Shown here piece after piece: positions 56,867-64,000 of a stretch of DNA of 64,000 nucleotides. The DNA is taken from the NCBI GenBank assembly GCA_937876205.1, contig CALEII010000046.1, positions 1 to 64,000 on the forward strand, given 5' to 3'. The translations under genes were made by a program, and so were the position numbers. The notes under the pieces were generated by a model that saw nothing but the letters and a program-made list of their open reading frames with translations, was not told the DNA's origin and did not search any database. Position 1 is the first letter of the stretch. Every line of letters starts with the position of its first letter. Source of the stretch: an uncultured Clostridia bacterium. Its GTDB lineage: Bacteria; Bacillota; Clostridia; Oscillospirales; Acutalibacteraceae.

Positions 56867-58479
56867 TTTTCATCTTTAATCTCTCCCGTAACGTGCTGAT
56901 GTATTTTATAGGGAGCATCGAAGGTGTTATTTCTGATAATTACTTCTTTTATGTATTCAAGCCATATTGAGTGTGTTTCATATGCAGCATTTCTGAAAAT
57001 ATTGTTTTCAATTATAAGTCTGCCGTGAACAAAAAGGTCTGAGTTTTCATTCATCACCTTGGGTGTGCATCTTATGACAGGTGCAGTTTCAGCCATTGCC
57101 GCATATTCGCACCCGTCAACAGTATTGTTTCTGAAAACAATATTTTTTGTGTAGCCCGATTCAAACCAGAAATTGCAGTCATCTTCAATAAGCAGTGCAG
57201 GTCCCCATAGCTTGCGGAAACGGTTATTTTCGATTATGACATCTTTTCTTGTTGTGCATAGAATTCCTCTGCCGGCTGTGGGGCCGAAATCGCAGTTTCT
57301 GACAGTGAGTGCAGGTGTATATGTTACATTTTCCACAACATCTTTGTCTGTTTCTATGTCAGGCAGAGCTCTGTCGAGCCATAGTTTTATATCGGTGTCG
57401 TTCAGTTTTTCGTATGCTGAAACTTCTGTTTCGGCGTATGGTCTGAGAGTGTCCCATTTTATAAATTCCAGTGTGTCGCCTTTTTCAAAAGCCTGAAAGC
57501 CCCATGTTTCAGGGTGCATAAAACGTACTGTTATACTTTTTTCAGCTTCGTTTTTGTCAACTACACGCAGATGTGTGCCGTGAACATTCACATAGTCATC
57601 CTGAGCACCCTGAGCCTTGCAGTTTTCGATAATAAGATTACCCTTGCAGCCTGAAAACTGAAAGAAATCTGCAGTGCTGGCAATTGTTCTTCCGTCGGCA
57701 GGGGTAAAATCGCAGTTTATAAATTTTACATTGTCACAGAACTGAGACACCATACCAAGCCCGTGCATAAATCTGACTCTGAGATTAACAAACTCAAGAT
57801 TTCTGCATCTGTTGAAAAGACTTCCCGTCTGGTCACGGACGATGCTTCTTGTCTGAACTATGCTGCCCTCGGGCAGATTTGCGTTTTTATTTAAGAGTGT
57901 GCCTTTGAGTGTGTGAGCATCAAGCTGTTCAAGTGTTTCAAATGCAAGGTCGTTTCGGTTGAAATCGTGGCATTCTTCCGTCACGGGATTAAAAACCTTC
58001 ACATATCTGCCCTGACCGGTATGGTGATTCTCCCAGTAGGGTTTGCCGTCAAGCCCTGTTTCACCCATCCACACAATTTCATTGCCGTCTTTACGGAAAA
58101 GGCATTCATCGTTGATTCTGAAAATTATATTTCCGTTATCGTTTGAAAGAATTGTGAATTCACTCATTGTGGGGCAGAAATAATCTACCGTCAGATTTTT
58201 TACTGTGATATTTTCACAGTTGTCAAAAAGCAGGGGAGTCATTTTGCCGTGAATCATAAGCACAGCACCGTTGCCGTCAACAGTGATATTCTTTTTGCCC
58301 CTGAGGTAAATTGCAGAGTATCTTGTGCCGTCAGGATTTTCGTGTTTTTTTGCTGTGTTCGAGCAGAAGTAACCTGTTTTTATAAATGAATCATCCTGCC
58401 TGACATTGTATGTTTTTTTCTCAAGTGTAACGGTTTCGCCGTCATTTATATTAAGAAAAATATTGCTCAGCTCATTCAT
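56845..58479 (-). CDS. GH110-like right-handed beta-helix glycosidase
   Basis: 544 residues of repeated parallel-beta turns (NLEFVNLRV, DNVKFINCDF, NLIIENCKA, VRNCDFGP, IIENNRFR). AQDDYVNVHGTHLRV has the Asp-Asp pair and Asn-His context of GH110 exo-alpha-1,3-galactosidases, which remove terminal alpha-galactose such as the blood-group B cap. No signal peptide, so it would act on imported glycans. ATG 58479 with GGTGAT upstream; a frame 6 codons longer has no better site. GH110 is a tentative family call; related beta-helix families are possible. Confidence 0.65.
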   Translation of the reverse strand: MNELSNIFLNINDGETVTLEKKTYNVRQDDSFIKTGYFCSNTAKKHENPDGTRYSAIYLRGKKNITVDGNGAVLMIHGKMTPLLFDNCENITVKNLTVDYFCPTMSEFTILSNDNGNIIFRINDECLFRKDGNEIVWMGETGLDGKPYWENHHTGQGRYVKVFNPVTEECHDFNRNDLAFETLEQLDAHTLKGTLLNKNANLPEGSIVQTRSIVRDQTGSLFNRCRNLEFVNLRVRFMHGLGMVSQFCDNVKFINCDFTPADGRTIASTADFFQFSGCKGNLIIENCKAQGAQDDYVNVHGTHLRVVDKNEAEKSITVRFMHPETWGFQAFEKGDTLEFIKWDTLRPYAETEVSAYEKLNDTDIKLWLDRALPDIETDKDVVENVTYTPALTVRNCDFGPTAGRGILCTTRKDVIIENNRFRKLWGPALLIEDDCNFWFESGYTKNIVFRNNTVDGCEYAAMAETAPVIRCTPKVMNENSDLFVHGRLIIENNIFRNAAYETHSIWLEYIKEVIIRNNTFDAPYKIHQHVTGEIKDENNYLSFR

Positions 58480-58532
58480 TTTTATCACCGACTGCAATTA
58501 TAATTCATATTCTGTAAAAACACAACATTTTA

Positions 58533-58561
58533 TTGACAATAAAATTGTTTCTTGATATTAT
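58533..58561 (+). promoter_or_regulatory. promoter of the DUF2500 gene
   Basis: TTGACA at 58533-58538 and TATTAT at 58556-58561, spacing 17, 23 bases before the TTG at 58584. Confidence 0.7.
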
Positions 58562-58583
58562 AAAATCAAGAGGAGTTGGTTTT

Positions 58584-58915
58584 TTGGATATTATTTTTTC
58601 TTTGTTTTTTGTTGTTTTTTAATTGCTTTTGTGGTTATACTCGGCAAGAATATTGCGCAGTGGTTTAAAAATAATAACTCGCCCAGACTTTCTGTTAACG
58701 CAACTGTTGTTGCAAAAAGAACAGATATAAGTCATCATCACGACACCAACGGCGTGTCAGGTCACAGTACATCATATTATGTCACGTTTCAGGTTGAAAG
58801 CGGTGACAGAATAGAGCTTTACGTTCCTGATAATGAGTTTGGTTATCTTGTTGAGGGTGATGTTGGTGTTCTTCGTTTTCAGGGTACAAGATATCTGGGA
58901 TTTGACAGAACATAA
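58584..58915 (+). pseudogene. DUF2500-like gene with a one-base deletion in a T run
   Basis: From TTG 58584, with AGAGGAG 8 bases upstream, the frame reads MDIIFSLFFVVF and stops. The downstream frame, open from GTG 58631, reads VVILGKNIAQW and the rest of a DUF2500 protein (SVNATVVAKRTDISHHHDT, then FQGTRYLGFDRT). Adding one T to the six-T run at 58615-58620 joins them into 110 residues with one intact N-terminal membrane helix. The gene is therefore frameshifted, phase-variable, or misread at that homopolymer. An internal GTG start would give a 94-residue protein with a shortened helix. Confidence 0.72.
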
Positions 58916-58930
58916 TTTTTATGATATTAT
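58902..58930 (+). promoter_or_regulatory. promoter of pnuC
   Basis: TTGACA at 58902-58907 and TATTAT at 58925-58930, spacing 17. It overlaps the end of the DUF2500 gene and gives a leader of about 105 bases. Confidence 0.7.
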
Positions 58931-58936
58931 ACATAA

Positions 58937-59043
58937 AACTGCCACCGGGTAGTGAAATGCTTATAACAGGCATTCGTCTGCACATCGTTAGGTCTTTGAA
59001 GATGTGTATACGGATGCTGTTTTTTGTTTTCAGGAGGCCTCAT
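58937..59043 (+). promoter_or_regulatory. structured leader of pnuC, possible riboswitch
   Basis: GCATTCGT (58970-58977) pairs with ACGGATGC near 59010-59017, continued by GCACATC/GATGTGT around a 14-base loop. GCATT can pair instead with AATGC (58957-58961), so two folds exclude each other. CCACCGGGTAGTG precedes them. AGGAGG follows at 59032-59037. I compared it by eye with TPP, FMN, purine, THF, preQ1, ZTP and NAD motifs and found no match. The transporter gene suggests a vitamin or nucleotide ligand, but that is inference. Confidence 0.45.
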
Positions 59044-59733
59044 ATGAAAAAATATCATTACTTTTCGCTTTTTGAAATACTGCTGTGGAGTATTTCTGTG
59101 GTGTTTATATTTGCTTCATTTTTAATTTTTGACAGAGAGAGCTATCTGACACTTGTCGCTTCCGTGATAGGCGTGACATCTCTTCTTTTTAATGCCAAGG
59201 GTAATCCTGTTGGGCAGGTGCTGATGATAATTTTCAGCGTTCTTTACGGAATAATTTCTTTTTCATTTGCATATTACGGTGAAATGATAACTTATCTCGG
59301 AATGACAGCTCCGATGGCTCTTTTTGCGCTTATATCGTGGCTCAGAAACCCTTATAAGGGTAATAAGGCTCAGGTTGAGGTAAACAGAATAAGCAAGAAA
59401 GAAGTTGTATTTATGCTGCTGCTGACTCCGGCAGTGACGGCTGTGTTTTATTTCATTCTTGAGTTCTTCGGCACTGCAAATATTCTGCCGAGCACAGTTT
59501 CGGTTGCCACAAGCTTTGCGGCAGCTTATCTTACATTCAGAAGAAGTCCGTATTTTGCACTTGTGTATGCAATGAATGATGTGGTATTGATTGTACTCTG
59601 GATAATGGCTACTCTGAGCGATATTTCCTATCTTTCTGTTATGATATGCTTTGTTGTGTTTCTTGTGAATGACCTTTACGGATTTGTATGCTGGCTGAGA
59701 ATGTTCGAAGCACAGAAGGTGAATGATAAATAA
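59044..59733 (+). CDS. pnuC: PnuC-family vitamin/nucleoside transporter
   Basis: 229 residues, about seven membrane helices; the ends LLWSISVVFIFASFLIF, VGQVLMIIFSVLYGIISF and a late SVMICFVVFLVNDLYGFVCW match PnuC. The family imports nicotinamide riboside, and variants carry thiamine (PnuT) or other vitamins. ATG 59044 is chosen: AGGAGG is 6 bases before it, and the longer frame upstream is the leader RNA. Substrate unproven. Confidence 0.8.
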   Translation: MKKYHYFSLFEILLWSISVVFIFASFLIFDRESYLTLVASVIGVTSLLFNAKGNPVGQVLMIIFSVLYGIISFSFAYYGEMITYLGMTAPMALFALISWLRNPYKGNKAQVEVNRISKKEVVFMLLLTPAVTAVFYFILEFFGTANILPSTVSVATSFAAAYLTFRRSPYFALVYAMNDVVLIVLWIMATLSDISYLSVMICFVVFLVNDLYGFVCWLRMFEAQKVNDK

Positions 59734-59750
59734 TATTTTATGTGTGTTTA

Positions 59751-59780
59751 TTGACAACACTCTTCATTACAGTATATACT
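59751..59780 (+). promoter_or_regulatory. promoter of the GH2 operon
   Basis: TTGACA at 59751-59756 and TATACT at 59775-59780, spacing 18, 25 bases before the ATG. Confidence 0.65.
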
Positions 59781-59805
59781 AAAAGAAAACGCCGTGAGGT
59801 GCGTT

Positions 59806-62094
59806 ATGGGAAATGTATATACAATAAACGACAACTGGAAATTTTATCTCGGTGATGAGCCTGATGCTGATTATATGGGCTTTGATGACAGCAGCTGGCG
59901 TGATGTGACAATCCCTCACGACTGGGCTGTTGAGCATCCGTTTGATAAATCAAATGCAAGCGGTACCGGATATCTGCCGGGAGGCACAGCCTGGTACAGA
60001 AAGCATTTTGTTCTGCCTGACGATATTGTCGGAAAAAGGGTGCGTGTGACCTTCGGCGGAGTGTATAAGCACGCCCGTGTTTACATTAACAGCAATCATC
60101 TCGGAATGTGGGCTTACGGCTATTCAACATTTACTTTTGATATAAGTGAATTTGTGAAGCCCGGTGAAAATGTGCTGAGCGTGCGTGTTGAGCATGAACA
60201 GGTTGCTGACTCAAGGTGGTATACGGGAAGTGGTATTTACAGAGATGTTACCATTGAAATTACCGATATGAACTGCTTTGAAAAAGACGGTATTTTTATC
60301 ACCACTGAAAATATCAGCGAAGAAGGAGCTTCTCTCAGGGTAGAATACATAACTCTCGGCTGTGATGAGGCTGAATTCATCGTTACTGATAAAGAAGGAA
60401 ACACTGTCTCTGCTGCAGGCTGTGAAAAGCCGGAGGGAAGTGCAGAGCTGTTTATTCCCCGTGCAAAGCTCTGGAGTCCCGACACACCGTATATGTATAC
60501 TATTGAATGTCATTCTTTCACAGACGGAAGAATAACTGATGTTGTCCGTATTCCTTTCGGTGTCAGAACAATCCTTTTTGATGCCGATAAAGGCTTTTTT
60601 CTCAACGGTAAAAATATGAAGCTCAAGGGTGTATGCGTACACCACGATGCAGGCTCTCTGGGTGCTGCAGTACCATCTGCCGTGTGGAGAAGACGCCTTG
60701 AAAAATTTAAAAAGTCCGGCTGTAATGCCGTAAGAACTGCACATAATCCTCCGTCAACCGATTTGCTTGACCTGTGCGATGAAATGGGTTTTCTTGTTAT
60801 GGATGAGGCATTTGACGAATGGGAGGGTGCAAAAAATAAATGGTGGCAGGGACATAATGTCTATCCGCCGAAGAGATACGGCTACGCAGAGGATTTTCCG
60901 CAGTGGTATAAGGCTGACCTTGAGGCAATGATAAAAAGAGACAGAAATCATCCCTGCATAATTATGTGGTCCATAGGTAATGAGATTGATTACCCGAATG
61001 ACCCTTATGTGACACCGCTTTTCAAGGAAGTTCTCGGCAATAACGATAACGGCAAGCCTAAGGAAGAAAGACAGTATGACAGCAGAAGACCTGATGCAGG
61101 ACGTCTTGTGACTGTTGCAAAAAAACTTGTTGACATTGCTCACGGTGTTGATGCTTCAAGGCCCGTACTCTCTGCTATGTCATTCCCTGAGCTTTCCACA
61201 AGAACGGGCTTTGCCGATGTGCTTGACATTTCGGGATATAATTACCGTGAGAATCTTTATGAAGAAGACCATAAACGATTCCCTGACAGGGTGATTTTCG
61301 GCAGTGAAAACGGACACTTTGCCCCTTGCTGGTACGCTGTGAGGGATAATGACTATATATGCGGTCAGTTCCTGTGGACGGGTATAGATTTTCTCGGTGA
61401 ATGCGCAGGCTGGCCCGTGAGAATTTCTCAGGCAGGTATGCTTGACCTTTGCGGAAATGAAAAACCTCTTTTCTATATGAGAAAAGCTCTGTGGTCTGAT
61501 GAGCCGTTTGTAAAAATCGCCGTTTCAATGGGTGAAGGTGAGAATACAAATGTCTGGACAGACAGCTTTGTTTACAGCGGTGAACAGGGTGAAAAAATTC
61601 AGATAAGCTGCTACACAAATAACTCAGCAGTTGAGCTTTTCATAAACGGCAGGTCTCTTGGCAAAAAATTCGCAGACGATGAAAACCATTACAGAGTAAG
61701 CTGGGAAATTCCTTTTGAAAAGGGTGAGCTTTATGCACAGACCGAAAATGCTTGCGACAGACTCTTTTCATCTGAGAAGGCAGAGAAAATCAGTATTGAA
61801 AAATATGTCTGCGATTCCGATATCATTCAGCTTGAAATAACACTGCTCGATAAAAACGGAAATATTGCTTCTGCAGATGATAAGGAGCTTCATTTTGATG
61901 TTTCGGGTAACGCAACACTTCTGGGCATTGAGAACGGAAAACCCGATGACCTGACAAGCTATGCGGAGAATTTCAGAAGCACATACCGTGGCAGAATGAT
62001 TGCCTATCTGAGAAGAACGGGAATAAAACCGGATTTTAGAATTTATGTATATGCAGATGATAATTCAGTGGAAGGGATTGAAGAAAATGGTTAA
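59806..62094 (+). CDS. GH2 family beta-galactosidase-like enzyme
   Basis: 762 residues. Sugar-binding domain (SWRDVTIPHDWAVEHPF, SRWYTGSGIYRDV), then the TIM barrel with acid/base Glu in MWSIGNEID and nucleophile Glu in IFGSENG; C-terminal Ig/DUF4982-like domains follow. No signal peptide, so it acts inside the cell. ATG 59806 with GAGGTG; the GTG 4 codons upstream is less likely. It overlaps the transporter start by 8 bases and heads a GH2-transporter-GH130 operon. The exact bond cut could be beta-galactoside or beta-mannoside. Confidence 0.88.
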   Translation: MGNVYTINDNWKFYLGDEPDADYMGFDDSSWRDVTIPHDWAVEHPFDKSNASGTGYLPGGTAWYRKHFVLPDDIVGKRVRVTFGGVYKHARVYINSNHLGMWAYGYSTFTFDISEFVKPGENVLSVRVEHEQVADSRWYTGSGIYRDVTIEITDMNCFEKDGIFITTENISEEGASLRVEYITLGCDEAEFIVTDKEGNTVSAAGCEKPEGSAELFIPRAKLWSPDTPYMYTIECHSFTDGRITDVVRIPFGVRTILFDADKGFFLNGKNMKLKGVCVHHDAGSLGAAVPSAVWRRRLEKFKKSGCNAVRTAHNPPSTDLLDLCDEMGFLVMDEAFDEWEGAKNKWWQGHNVYPPKRYGYAEDFPQWYKADLEAMIKRDRNHPCIIMWSIGNEIDYPNDPYVTPLFKEVLGNNDNGKPKEERQYDSRRPDAGRLVTVAKKLVDIAHGVDASRPVLSAMSFPELSTRTGFADVLDISGYNYRENLYEEDHKRFPDRVIFGSENGHFAPCWYAVRDNDYICGQFLWTGIDFLGECAGWPVRISQAGMLDLCGNEKPLFYMRKALWSDEPFVKIAVSMGEGENTNVWTDSFVYSGEQGEKIQISCYTNNSAVELFINGRSLGKKFADDENHYRVSWEIPFEKGELYAQTENACDRLFSSEKAEKISIEKYVCDSDIIQLEITLLDKNGNIASADDKELHFDVSGNATLLGIENGKPDDLTSYAENFRSTYRGRMIAYLRRTGIKPDFRIYVYADDNSVEGIEENG

Positions 62095-63535
62095 AAGGCT
62101 TTATCTTGACACAAAGGCGAAAATTTACAGAGCAACGGCAATAATGTTTATTGTTCAGCTTTTCGGTGCACTCGGAGCAGGTTTTTTCTTCGTTATACAG
62201 AATCTGTTTCAGACCTATCATATTTTAGGTGCTACAGGTGCTGCAACGGAGCCCACACTCTGGACAATACTTTTCTGGGCAACTGATTTCTTCTTCATAG
62301 CTCTTGCAGTTGTGATTTCATACCTGATAGCAGGTCTGCCCGGCATTGCTCCGTCACTTGCATTGTCTGTGTATTTCTGCCATTTCACAACAGCTTCTGC
62401 AAGCGGAGAGCATATGTACAAAATGTTCTTTGCCACACCTGCAAACTACGCAGATGCCACATCAATAGGCTATATGGGCTATCTGATAATGGCAGTTATG
62501 CTCTCACTTCTCATAAAGCTTCTCTTCGCAGGCTGGGACAGAGCAAAAATCTCAATCGGCAGAGGCTTTGATAATCTTCTGGGTAAGCTCAGAAAGAGAA
62601 TTAAGGCAATTCCCGAATCACTCAGGGGCATTGAAATTATAGAGGGTGTTGACCTTATTGTTCTCGTGCTTATAATTCCTGTTGCATCCTGCGCACTTAC
62701 ATATATTCTTATAAAATACGGCATTGAGATTCCCTTTGCGGCACTTGCAGACAGTCTTGAGACTGCTCTTTCATCTCTTGCTCAGAGCAATGTTGTGCTT
62801 GCCGCACTTGTTATGGGACTTATGGTCGGCTTTGACCTTATCGGGCCTGTGTCTCTTGCTGCATTTTCAGTTGCAACAGCATCTTATCTTTCAACCGGTA
62901 ACGCACAGCTCATAACAATTTATTCCGTATGCTTTATAACTGTGGGCTGGACTGCATTTTTCGGAATGCTCTGCTGCAAAATATTCAAAAAGGGCGGCAG
63001 AATCAATACAGATGATTTCAATTTTGCCACTACGGGCCCCATAAATGCCTTCTTTGAAAATATCAAGCTGACTGTGGCTCCCTCAATGCCTCTTGCTATG
63101 AGAAGCCCGTTTACAATGATTCCCGGCTTTATGGCGGGCTCTGCTGTCGGCGGTGTTGTGACTGCTCTTTTCGGCATTGTGAACACAGCTTATACTGACG
63201 GCTCTCTGCCCCGATACGGCACAGGCAATTATACATACGGTGCTGTTGATTACACATACACTGAGCTTTTTGAGCAGGGTGAAATTTTTATGAGCTTCAC
63301 TCTGCCTCTCAGATCAGGTGATTTTCTAACCTGCAGATTGCCTTTGGCTGCAATAATCCTTGTGAGCGCATTTATCGGCGGACTTGTGGTTATGGCTCTG
63401 CGTCAGGGTGAGTATAAATTCCTCTCAAAAAGAGACTGCTATTATGTGCCTGAGGGTGATATAGTGCTTGAAATGAGAGATTTGGGAAAGAAGCTTTCCC
63501 TTCAGCTGAAAGGAAAAACAGAGGAAAATAAATAA
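62087..63535 (+). CDS. PTS IIC-like sugar transporter subunit
   Basis: 482 residues with about nine membrane helices. GLPGIAPSLALS and VGFDLIGPVSLAAFSVA recall the EIIC_2 pattern of PTS permeases. EIIA and EIIB, which pass phosphate to the sugar, are not encoded next to it. It may borrow them from elsewhere or act as a plain permease. ATG 62087 overlaps the GH2 stop by 8 bases. Substrate probably the oligosaccharide cut by GH2/GH130. Confidence 0.68.
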   Translation: MVKRLYLDTKAKIYRATAIMFIVQLFGALGAGFFFVIQNLFQTYHILGATGAATEPTLWTILFWATDFFFIALAVVISYLIAGLPGIAPSLALSVYFCHFTTASASGEHMYKMFFATPANYADATSIGYMGYLIMAVMLSLLIKLLFAGWDRAKISIGRGFDNLLGKLRKRIKAIPESLRGIEIIEGVDLIVLVLIIPVASCALTYILIKYGIEIPFAALADSLETALSSLAQSNVVLAALVMGLMVGFDLIGPVSLAAFSVATASYLSTGNAQLITIYSVCFITVGWTAFFGMLCCKIFKKGGRINTDDFNFATTGPINAFFENIKLTVAPSMPLAMRSPFTMIPGFMAGSAVGGVVTALFGIVNTAYTDGSLPRYGTGNYTYGAVDYTYTELFEQGEIFMSFTLPLRSGDFLTCRLPLAAIILVSAFIGGLVVMALRQGEYKFLSKRDCYYVPEGDIVLEMRDLGKKLSLQLKGKTEENK

Positions 63536-63556
63536 ATAAAGAAAGAGGAAAATTTT

Positions 63557-64000
63557 ATGGCAAAAATAATAGGTGCAAATATTCCCAATATCCCGTGGCA
63601 GGATAAGCCCGAGGGATATAAATACCCCGTCTGGAGATATGACGGCAATCCCATTATCACAAGAGACAATCTTTACGGTGCAAACAGCATTTTCAATTCA
63701 GCTGTTGTGCCTTTCGGTGACGGCTTTGCAGGTGTTTTCAGAGTAGACAATATCAGCCGTGACCATACACTTGTTGTGGGTTACTCAAAGGATGCTATTA
63801 ACTGGGAGCTTCAGGAAAAGGTTATCTTCAGAGGCTATGACCCCCGTCTTTGCGAAATTGACGGCAAGTATTATCTTTCATGGGTAAATCTCACACCGCA
63901 GGGAACAACAATCGGCATTGCATACACAACCGATTTTAAGAACTGGGTACAGCTTGAGGATGCCTGTTACCCTGTTGCAAGAAACGGCGTGCTCTTCCCC
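63557..64000 (+). CDS. GH130-like mannoside phosphorylase, cut by the window end
   Basis: 148 codons visible, open to the last base. NIPWQDKPEGYKYPVWRYD, NPIITRDN, NSAVVPFGDGFAGVFR and YDPRLCEIDGKYYLSW match GH130, which phosphorolyse or hydrolyse beta-mannosides, giving mannose-1-phosphate. ATG 63557 with AGAGGA upstream. With GH2 and the transporter it forms a mannoside-use operon. The C-terminus is not in this window. Confidence 0.85.
   Translation, partial: MAKIIGANIPNIPWQDKPEGYKYPVWRYDGNPIITRDNLYGANSIFNSAVVPFGDGFAGVFRVDNISRDHTLVVGYSKDAINWELQEKVIFRGYDPRLCEIDGKYYLSWVNLTPQGTTIGIAYTTDFKNWVQLEDACYPVARNGVLFP

Noticed and set aside
58937..59043. Assignment of the pnuC leader to TPP, NAD-II or preQ1 riboswitches
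   Set aside because: The conserved sequences of those classes could not be found by eye.
1..64000. CRISPR arrays, tRNA and rRNA genes
   Set aside because: No regularly spaced repeats and no tRNA- or rRNA-like stretch was noticed in the gaps; no search program was run.

Overview
The window looks like the chromosome of a gut-type, spore-lineage, low-to-mid GC Firmicute, most likely Oscillospiraceae/Ruminococcaceae-like Clostridia. The evidence is Clostridia-type sigma-A promoters (TTGACA-N17-TATAAT), strong AGGAGG ribosome sites, a YpeB-type germination protein, a CD1247-domain protein, a cohesin protein with a sortase-type tail, and many plant- or host-glycan enzymes (GH51, GH43, GH2, GH110, GH130, rhamnose and uronate catabolism). 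The species cannot be named from the sequence.

Positions 1-10500 are accessory DNA, visibly more AT-rich than the rest. Three GNAT acetyltransferases and a DUF3795 protein form one operon (88-1936). A truncated RepA_N replication initiator (2209-2541) and a tnpV plus DUF6809 pair (9631-10283) are debris of a plasmid or conjugative element. Between them lies an intact seven-gene operon with its own promoter (9426-9454) and terminator (3331-3352): membrane protein, radical SAM/SPASM enzyme, PAS/coiled-coil protein, small membrane protein, SDR, peptidyl-arginine/agmatine deiminase family enzyme, and SET-domain methyltransferase. I could not match this set to a named system. It is one of the two best candidates for something undescribed.

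Positions 10565-24255 are ordinary chromosome: an M20 peptidase, GH43 and GH51 arabinan-type enzymes, a MIF-like protein, a 34-residue amphipathic peptide, a PflA-like radical SAM enzyme, and an operon mfd - metallophosphoesterase preceded by pth and a GlmU-like protein whose nucleotidyltransferase signature is lost. Positions 24389-25495 hold a complete retron: a reverse transcriptase with the retron NAxxH and VTG motifs, and upstream an msr-msd RNA whose a1/a2 repeats, branching-G context and msd hairpin can all be read directly. No effector gene accompanies it.

Positions 25663-48447 hold an SCP2-domain protein with a histone-like Lys/Ala tail, rhaA-rhaD, a secreted PHP protein behind a switch-like leader, murD, rpsU-pepP-efp, a CD1247 protein, two more micro-peptides, TraX-OGG, uxaC-cysK-recG-tadA, ypeB, an ECF S component next to coaX (pantothenate), proC, the cohesin protein and a secreted esterase. 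Positions 48515-64000 hold mnmG-mnmE, a MITE-like element, glyA, an orphan GHKL kinase, an XRE-membrane regulator, a lone E2-type acyltransferase, a GH110-like enzyme, a frameshifted DUF2500 gene, a pnuC transporter with a structured leader, and a glycan operon GH2 - PTS-IIC-like transporter - GH130 (cut by the window end). A palindromic repeat, CAATAATTTATCG with its complement, recurs four times between genes.
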